Part shown: in pieces, positions 58,008-64,000 of the stretch
How the letters are laid out: the number at the start of each line of letters is the position of its first letter
Position numbering within the stretch: the stretch's first letter is position 1
Assembly (NCBI GenBank): GCA_963989385.1
Contig: OZ022503.1
Span: forward strand, 71,522,123-71,586,122
Length of the DNA: 64,000 bases
Direction: 5' to 3'
Source of the DNA: Ctena decussata
Lineage: Eukaryota > Mollusca > Bivalvia > Lucinida > Lucinidae
Position numbers and translations under genes: made by a program
Notes under the pieces: generated by a model
The model's database searches: none
Seen by the model: the letters and a program-made list of their open reading frames with translations, nothing else
Told to the model about the DNA's origin: nothing

Positions 58008-58459
58008 TAAACTACCGGGACGTAATGACAAATCAAGGCCAGAATAAAAGCAGCGACAAAAGGAAGCTACAGTAAATGTAAAGTTCCGGAAATGCAATGG
58101 CAAAACGAAACTGGCAAGAATGACAGAAAACTACCGGGGCCGCAATGACAAAACGAAGCAAGAGAGAAACTACCGGAGACGCAATGGTTAAACGAAATCA
58201 TGAGAGAAATAAAGTACCGGAACGAAATGATGAAAGAAGGCACAGCCACAAAGCCATACTGAGAAATTAAACTACCAGGACGCAATGCGTACGAAGCCAG
58301 AGCAAAAATAAACTCCCGGGGACGCAATGGAAGCACGAAGCATGAGCAAACATAAACGTAGATCGTAAACGTAAAATCGTCCAAAAGCAGACAACAAAAT
58401 TTACGCCAGTAATATTTCTAATAAAGTTTCACGGTTTTGTCCAAGTCATGTATTAAGAA

Positions 58460-58560
58460 ATCTAGTTATACCATTATTTTCTTTCCTTCTTATTTTTTCT
58501 TTCTGTCTTTTTTTTCTTCTTTTAAGTTCTTTTTTTTTTTTATAATCGCACAATCTTTGT
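58460..58560. repeat. T-rich low-complexity stretch
   Basis: (TTC)n-like and poly-T runs; the frame 58437-58817 over it is phenylalanine-rich and not a gene. Confidence 0.6.
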
Positions 58561-59137
58561 TACATTTTTATTTTCACAGTTTATTCCTCACAAGCCTTTC
58601 AACGTTTCGGCTAATGAAAGCCTTTTTCAAGATTTTTTTCCTTTCAATACTACATTGCTTTATTGTTGCTGCAGCCCACCATTTTGAATTGTTTTGTTAT
58701 CCTTTGTTTTTAATTTTCGAGGGGAATTTCATTGGATCTTTAAGTGTTAAAAATCTTTTCGACATATTCATGTCAACGTTCTGGCTCTTTTCTAAGATAT
58801 TCAAATCGCCCTTTTGAATCAAGCTTTTTATTTTATATGAGACAATTTTCTCTATAGATAAAATGACCTCATATAAAAGCAATACTACCACATGGAGATT
58901 GGAACTTAATGGAGATTGGAACTTATTAATATTCTATTTAATTTTATTGCAAATACGTATATTGTTCTCATATATTTGTAATATGTGAAAATACGGGTCA
59001 GAAAACTGGAATATCATTTGATTATGGTCTCTTTATAAGATACTGTTAATCGGCACGTAAACTATTGTCGGTAAAAGTGCAAACAGACTTATCACTCGTT
59101 TAGGTGTACGAAATGACATGCGCATCTAGTCTTATCT

Positions 59138-59369
59138 GAGCCACGGCAGGAGAAAACCAACAGTGGTTGTGCGCCCAGCGCAGACTTAGATCGGCCTGGG
59201 CATCCGCCCAGCCTGATAAGAGTCTTCGCTAGCCGCGTGGAGCTAGCTTAGACCCTTGGCTACCCATTAAGCTCAAAGCGAAGACTCTGATCAGACTTGT
59301 CGGATGCACAGACTGATCTGAGTGCGCAGGGCGCACGACCGCTTTGTTGGTTTTCTCGTGTCGCGGCTC
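59138..59369. mobile_element. Palindromic MITE family P, copy 13
   Basis: Starts GAGCCACGGCAGGAGAAAAC (mutated end) and ends TCTCGTGTCGCGGCTC. Confidence 0.84.
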
Positions 59370-59511
59370 ATATTTTTATCAGAGGTCCGACTAAGCCGGC
59401 GCAAAATTGCCTGTTTACAGGAACTCAAAAACGTAGGCGCGTCAAAATTCCAAAATCGTGAATCTGAACTTATAAACAACATCCGAAATATATAGATACA
59501 AAGACATATCC

Positions 59512-59616
59512 GACTGGGCACACAACTTTGAATTAACATGGAATCAACGTTCATTTAAAGCCATTACGTAGAATTAACGTTGATTCAGTGGTGATTCAAT
59601 GTTGTTGTGTGCCTGC
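59512..59616. mobile_element. Small palindromic repeat (GTTGATTCAAC family), copy 4
   Basis: CGACTGGGCACACAACTTTG...AATTAACGTTGATTCAGTGGTGATTCAATGTTGTTGTGTGCCTGCAG. Confidence 0.6.
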
Positions 59617-59749
59617 AGAGATGTACCCCAAACGAGAGTAGAGATCAGGTGTTCGCGATTGGTAAATGTTCTAGTTTATTATAAAGCAATTTTCATTGGC
59701 TCAGAGCTGATTTCAACCCATTCAATATTTTGTTATATTCACTGGCCTG

Positions 59750-59765
59750 GGGGGGGGGGGGGGTC
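59750..59765. repeat. Poly-G tract
   Basis: A run of about 13 G. Confidence 0.7.
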
Positions 59766-59961
59766 CATTGAATTTAGATCACGTGCTGAAGCAATCAGTA
59801 TTGGAAAGCCAGGTTAGACTGGTTTCATATTTCGGCAGTATGCCTTAAACACTATATAGTGAAATGGGAACCAGTATGTGTTGCACGTAGCAACCATAGC
59901 CAACGAACATAAAGAGATTTGCAAGCCTAACTGAATAAATAACACTATTGTTGTTTTTATA

Positions 59962-60120
59962 TAATAAAACAATTGTTGACTATGGAGTCATTGGATATGA
60001 TGTGATATTCACCAGAGAATACCAATATTGACCTCCGCTGTCGCCTCGGTCAATATTGGATATTTTCTGGTGATTATCACATCATATCCAATGCCTCCAT
60101 AGTCAATAATTGTATAATAT
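59962..60120. repeat. Large hairpin, arms of about 70 bases
   Basis: CAATTGTTGACTATGGAG-CATTGGATATGATGTGAT pairs with ATCACATCATATCCAATG-CTCCATAGTCAATAATTG, and inner CCAATATTGACC with GGTCAATATTGG. MITE-like, no coding content. Confidence 0.7.
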
Positions 60121-60529
60121 CGACCATGACTATGTATCTGAAGGATCAACCAGTTTCATTCACCTTTCCAAGCCACACCCAGAATGTCACTCTAAACTCT
60201 CCGGACTGTGAACTGAACTGAACTGAACGGTATTTAGATAGATTTCATACCAAAGTGCAAGTTGTCAAAAGGCCTTTATAGATTTGATATTAAGTCTTTC
60301 AAAATTTTCGCATTTTGTGTTGATTTCGGCAAATATGACCTTCATTTGCTACCGAATATTGCTTGTTTCCACATATAGAGCTTAGAGGAAAAACGTCTCC
60401 GAAAACTGTATTTGATTTTTTAAGTATATTGCAATGAAATAATTTAAAAACACCTGCAATTTTTTAAACAATTTCAAGTTTCTACCGTGTATTATTTTCA
60501 CAAAGTAGATTTGTTTAACTACAGCCCCG

Positions 60530-60782
60530 GGGGGAGGTTGGGTGGTGCGATGGTGCTGGGTATAACTTCCAGTGCTGGGGCGTCCTACTGACTTGGATAA
60601 TAGTAGGGCAAGGGCCTATTGTGCTTTTAGTAGGTGCGGGTGGGGGTTGTTTGGACATTTTTTCTCTCGTCTATCATTTCTCTCTTCTTTCTCCCTCTCT
60701 TTGGGAGACGGCCCGATATAGACTGAAATACTGTCTCAAAGGGCCGTTAAACCCAAAACAACCAACCAACCAACCAACTACA
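60530..60782 (+). mobile_element. SINE family A, copy 5, with (CCAA)n tail
   Basis: GGGTATAACTTCCAGTGCTG, GGATAATAGTAGGGCAAGGG, GTAGGTGCGGGTGGGGGTTG, then GACTGAAATACTGTCTCAAAGGGCCGTTAAACCC and AACCAACCAACCAACC. This shows the true 3' end of the family. Confidence 0.7.
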
Positions 60783-61013
60783 GCCCCGCCCCCAGCGAAA
60801 CCCCTTACGCTGTTCCGATAATGTCGTTTCCTTCATCGTCGAAGAGAGCTGATTCCTTAAAACGTTTTTCGGTATATTTTTAGTTCCTAGAAAATAATTT
60901 ATGGTCCGTTTTGCACGACCTTTCTAGAGGGCAATCAGATTGTAAAGAACCTGATATTTTATAAACAGTCTGGTCTTGGTGTACAGTGCTTACGCATGCA
61001 TTTGAGCCGCGAC

Positions 61014-61239
61014 ATGAGAAAACCAACAATGTGGTCGTCCGCCCAGCGCAGACTCAGATCAGCTTGTGCATTCACCCAGTCTGATCAGACTCTTTGCTAA
61101 GTGCTTACAGGGTAGCTGAGGGACTAAGCTACCTTCATGCGGAAAGCGAAGACTCTGATCAGACTGGGCGGATGCCCAGGCTGATCTGAGTCTGCGCTGG
61201 ACGCACGACCACATTGTTGGTTTTGTCACGTCGCGGCTC
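61014..61239. mobile_element. Palindromic MITE family P, copy 14
   Basis: Starts GAGCCGCGACATGAGAAAAC and ends TGTCACGTCGCGGCTC; centre in the orientation of copies 7-9. Confidence 0.87.
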
Positions 61240-61355
61240 ATTTCTATTCCAATAACCACCCCTAAGTATATACAAGGGCTGCCTTGAAAACATAGTTAGC
61301 CAGGTGTGATAACTAGGGTTACTGTTGTAATCTGTCATTGCATCAGTAAGGCGTA

Positions 61356-61700
61356 CACTGTAAAAATTTTCCGTAGATTTTACTGTAGAGTACCTGGAAA
61401 CCAGCTGCCAATCAATTTCCCGTTATTTTTACGGGCGTCTGCATGTAGAACATTTTTTGAAATCTCGATATGTTAGAGTTATGTTGACTGACCGCACTCA
61501 AAAATACTTCTGTAGTGTTGAAGGGCTATATGAGTTTTTTAGTTTAAACTATATGACCGAAAATATAACTGTCTTATTCTTCCCAACTCTGCGTGATGAT
61601 TTCGCCAATGTTTAGGGGCGCCCGTAACAATAACGGGGCTAGGACTGGCAGCTGGTTGCCAGGTATTCTATCGTAAAATCTATGGATTATTTTTACAGTG
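61356..61700. mobile_element. MITE with CACTGTAAAA ends, copy 2
   Basis: The left end CACTGTAAAAATTTTCCGTA and inverted right end CACTGTAAAAATAATCCATA begin inverted repeats of about 60 bases that include AGATTTTAC-GTAGA-TACCTGG-AACCAGCTGCC and, further in, CCCGTTATTTTTACGGGCG. Same family as 15261-15574. Confidence 0.78.
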
Positions 61701-61926
61701 GACGAGTTCACCTCTATGGTGTTCCGCCATTTTCAGAGGATAAAAACTTAGTGATTTCCTATTTATTTTCTTTGGGCAATACAATTCTTCGAAAAAGGGG
61801 TCTATTTGTACAGTTAAGGAAAGAATTTGTTTTTAGAGGATCAAATTATCTCTTAAAAATTAACCTTAATTGAGAAGGAAGGCAAAATGAAGATGGCGGA
61901 ATTGTTGTCCTTTTAAGTGAACCTGG

Positions 61927-62152
61927 GGTCGTATTTATAAAACCACTTAAGTGGTTGCTATGCTGTTGCTAAGGCAAAATTTCTATGAAGGAGATACCCT
62001 ATAACTATGAAATTTGTTCTGGAGGAACAGTCTTTTTCAGACTGTTCCTCCAGAGCAAATTTCATAGTTGTAGGGAATCTCCTTTATAGAAATTCAGCCT
62101 TAACAACAGCATAGCAACCACTTAAATCATTTTATAAATATGGCCCCTGTTC
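61927..62152. repeat. Palindromic element directly before GPCR exon 3
   Basis: GGGTCGTATTTATAAAACCACTTAAGTGGTTGCTATGCTGTTG pairs with its inverse ending at about 62152 (GGTTGCTATG/CATAGCAACC; GTATTTATAAAA/TTTTATAAATAT), and inner TCTGGAGGAACAGTCT with AGACTGTTCCTCCAGA. Arms are about 105 bases and nearly complete. It stops 30 bases before exon 3. Confidence 0.78.
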
Positions 62153-62181
62153 GCTTTTAGACAAGAAAGAATGTTTTGCAG

Positions 62182-62896
62182 GTTGAGTGTTTTTGCTATA
62201 TGGACCCAACCATTCATCGCCGACAGACAGGCCAATAAAGAAGTACACTACTGCATATGGGAACCTTCCGAGAATCGTCAGTTTGTCTTATTTGTAGCTG
62301 TTGTGGGTCATTATGTTCCTTGCGTGTTGATGGTATTCTGCTACTTCAAGGTCTTCATTGTCATGCGCAAACAAGCGACGCGCATCGCAGCTAATAAAGC
62401 CAATAGCATTTCAACTCGGTCCATCAATCCTGAAACAACAGGCTCTCAACTTAACGAGAGAAGTATCTCAAGAAACAGCTCTAGTCATGAAGCGTCAGCC
62501 AATAGACGGCGCTATCATAAAAATGACGGGCGCCATTTGTTACAGGTGTCAACAATATCCACTTATTCAAGCGGAATAGAAAAGAACAGCGCCGGAGACC
62601 AGATGACTGGTAGTGTGATTCATCAGGGATCATCTCAAAGCCGAGACAGAAAAATATTCGTAACCCTTACGTATGTAATAAGCAGCTATCTGATTCTGTG
62701 GTTTCCATTTTACGTCATATTTGATATATCTGCATGGCAACCAGAACTGGTTCCCAGCTGGATGTATTATCTCTTCTTTTGGACATCCTATTTCAACTCG
62801 ACGTTAAATCCATTCATTTACGCTTATACCAGCAAAGACTTTCGTAGAGCTTTTGCACGTGTGATTAGATGTTTTTACTCATGTAAAACTAAATAA
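62182..62896 (+). CDS. Aminergic-type GPCR, exon 3 (TM4-TM7, C-tail)
   Basis: The acceptor TTTTGCAG precedes G, which completes the codon of W164 (4.50). It adds 237 residues to TAA at 62894. ECL2 has C188, the disulfide partner of C112. TM5 has P210 (5.50) and Y218 (5.58), but V202 (5.42) and G206 (5.46) replace the serines of catecholamine receptors. The third loop (about 226-320) is Ser-rich and moderate in length. TM6 has W337-F-P339 (6.48-6.50), F340 and Y341. TM7 has W364 (7.40), Y367 (7.43) and N373-P374-x2-Y377. The tail is short (KDFRRAF..., about 24 residues). Ligand is not determined: amine binding is likely from D119, W364 and Y367; muscarinic-, histamine- or octopamine-like receptors are possible. 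Confidence 0.92.
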
Positions 62897-62964
62897 GATA
62901 GCATAATATTTCTAAAAACTGAAACAACTAAAATAATTACATTATTTGTCATGAAAATATACAA

Positions 62965-63751
62965 GGAGCGTTGGAAAAGTAATGCAAATGGCCTCATAGT
63001 TTGTTTAGGGGCACACAGGCTACAAATGCTATGCATAAGCTGAAAGCACTACATTTTGTGTTCAGGGTTAGGCTCTCAAGTCAAATACCGTTGTAAATGC
63101 AAAATTAATCTGTGTCAACGGTTTGTTCATCGTTGCCTACAATATCCATACCAAAGTCAGAAGGGTGGCAACTGTTATTGATCAATTCCTTGCAAAGCAA
63201 TGCGCAGTTCTTATGGCGTTATTGATATCGACGTCAACGTCATTTTTTAAAGATTATAGAGGCTTCTGTTTTTTGGCATTAATTTGTATTTATCTACAGG
63301 CTTTCGTTTGCCCATGTAAATGCTCTTGATGACAAGATTTTGAATGCTAACAAACTTGTTTTCATTACAAAATCATAATAACTTCAGTGGAAAGGGAGAC
63401 TTTGCTCCTATATAAAATACAGATAATCCATATTCAAGGGACAGTATAGAACCTAGATTAAATTAAATTTCCTGCGATATTTACAGGATAACATTGCCTA
63501 GGCATTGTCTTTAAGTAGCAAAGGTCAAAAGAATCGAAGACTGCTCATATAATTATGAATTACGACCTACTGAAGTAAAACTCTGCAGTGCATTTAGGGC
63601 ATACCGCTATCAACGATGCCTTTACAAAAATACAACGTGTTTGCAGACCTTTCTAGGTATATCATTACTTAATGTATTTTGCTATCAGAAGTTCTGTCTT
63701 TATGGTGGTTACCAAGAAATTACGCCATTTGCAAAACTTACCGAACGCTCC
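62965..63751. mobile_element. Mariner-like element relic
   Basis: The left end GGAGCGTTGGAAAAGTAATG-CAAATGGC and the inverted right end GGAGCGTTCGGTAAGTTTTG-CAAATGGC match at 23 of 28 positions. GTT-G-AAAGTAATGC resembles ends of mariner elements. The 787-bp interior has no clear transposase frame; a 68-residue frame at 63123 is unrecognised. A TA follows the right end; the left flank is mutated. Confidence 0.5.
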
Positions 63752-64000
63752 TAGCCCGTACTTAAGGCCATAAATTCTATAAATTGCCGCCTATATGATA
63801 TTGCGATAGAGTACCAGACTTTTAACCTGTTCAGTGACTTATATATACTATGCAAAATATATTTAGCAAATTTTTATAGTTTGCATTTTTTTTTTACATT
63901 ACTGAAGTGCAACATTGAGCGAAATTAAATTGAATTGAAAGGAACCGTATTTGGGGCTTAAGATACCATGGGATTACAGAAGCCATCTTTAAAAACGATA

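Larger units (their letters stand above)
56190..58370. repeat. Minisatellite with ACTACCGGGACGCAATGACA-like units
   Basis: Units of about 40-60 bases repeat AAACTACCGGGACGCAATGACAAAACGAAGCCAGAGTAAAAG with variation, seen in 56190-56930, 57175-57590 and 58008-58370. Two foreign blocks break it: the 80-base duplication with inverted arm at 56937-57170 and the MITE at 57593-58007. Minus-strand frames over it are products of the repeats. Confidence 0.75.
51818..62181 (+). other. GPCR intron 2 (about 10.4 kb)
   Basis: Donor GTAAGT, acceptor AATGTTTTGCAG|G, phase 2. It contains palindromic family P copies 12-14, LINE copy 5, SINE pieces, a minisatellite with an inserted MITE and several hairpins. 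No host exon was recognised in it. Confidence 0.85.

Noticed and set aside
58437..58817. 126-residue Phe-rich frame resembling a membrane protein
   Set aside because: It is the translation of a T-rich low-complexity stretch.
63123..63329. 68-residue frame as a mariner transposase remnant
   Set aside because: It lies between mariner-like ends but shows none of the mariner catalytic motifs that I can recognise.

Overview
This is animal nuclear DNA, AT-rich, intron-rich and crowded with transposon relics. The style of the repeats (short palindromic elements, tRNA-headed SINEs, elements bounded by TTTAGCTCAC) and a DZIP3-type HEPN plus P-loop gene point to a bivalve mollusc, probably a heterodont clam. 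The species cannot be fixed from this window. Two host genes can be supported; nearly everything else is repeat-derived.

Left edge (1-4031, minus strand): the 5' part of a multi-exon gene encoding a DZIP3-like HEPN domain, a short linker exon and the start of an nSTAND-type P-loop NTPase domain. It runs off the left edge. All three exons join in phase 1 and read through without a stop. The HEPN domain keeps an R-D-x3-H motif like that of HEPN ribonucleases. Proteins of this build are expanded in bivalves and suspected to act in innate immunity; the function here is inferred.

Intergenic region (4032-11929): a large foldback repeat, a tRNA-derived SINE, a LINE reverse-transcriptase relic interrupted by a small element with an AGGAC target duplication, a 1.7 kb element with about 300-base internal repeats, and a second LINE tail.

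Main gene (11930-62896, plus strand): a complete three-exon class A GPCR of aminergic type, 401 residues, with exons at 11930-12256, 51654-51817 and 62182-62896 and introns of about 39.4 and 10.4 kb. The introns hold all 14 recognised copies of one palindromic element family (ends GAGCCGCGAC...GTCGCGGCTC), a Merlin transposon with 8-bp target duplications and a frameshifted transposase, a 1.69 kb element in a TTAA site, a 740 bp element nested in a SINE that itself lies in a 40-bp minisatellite, several TA-flanked MITE families, LINE fragments and a minisatellite built on a CGCAATGACAAAACGAAG-like unit.

Right edge (62897-64000): downstream flank of the GPCR gene, containing a mariner-like inverted-repeat pair.

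The GPCR and HEPN genes show no functional link. The clearest structural theme is the placement of palindromes around GPCR exons: one starts about 100 bases after the exon 1 donor, and one ends about 30 bases before each of the two internal acceptors.
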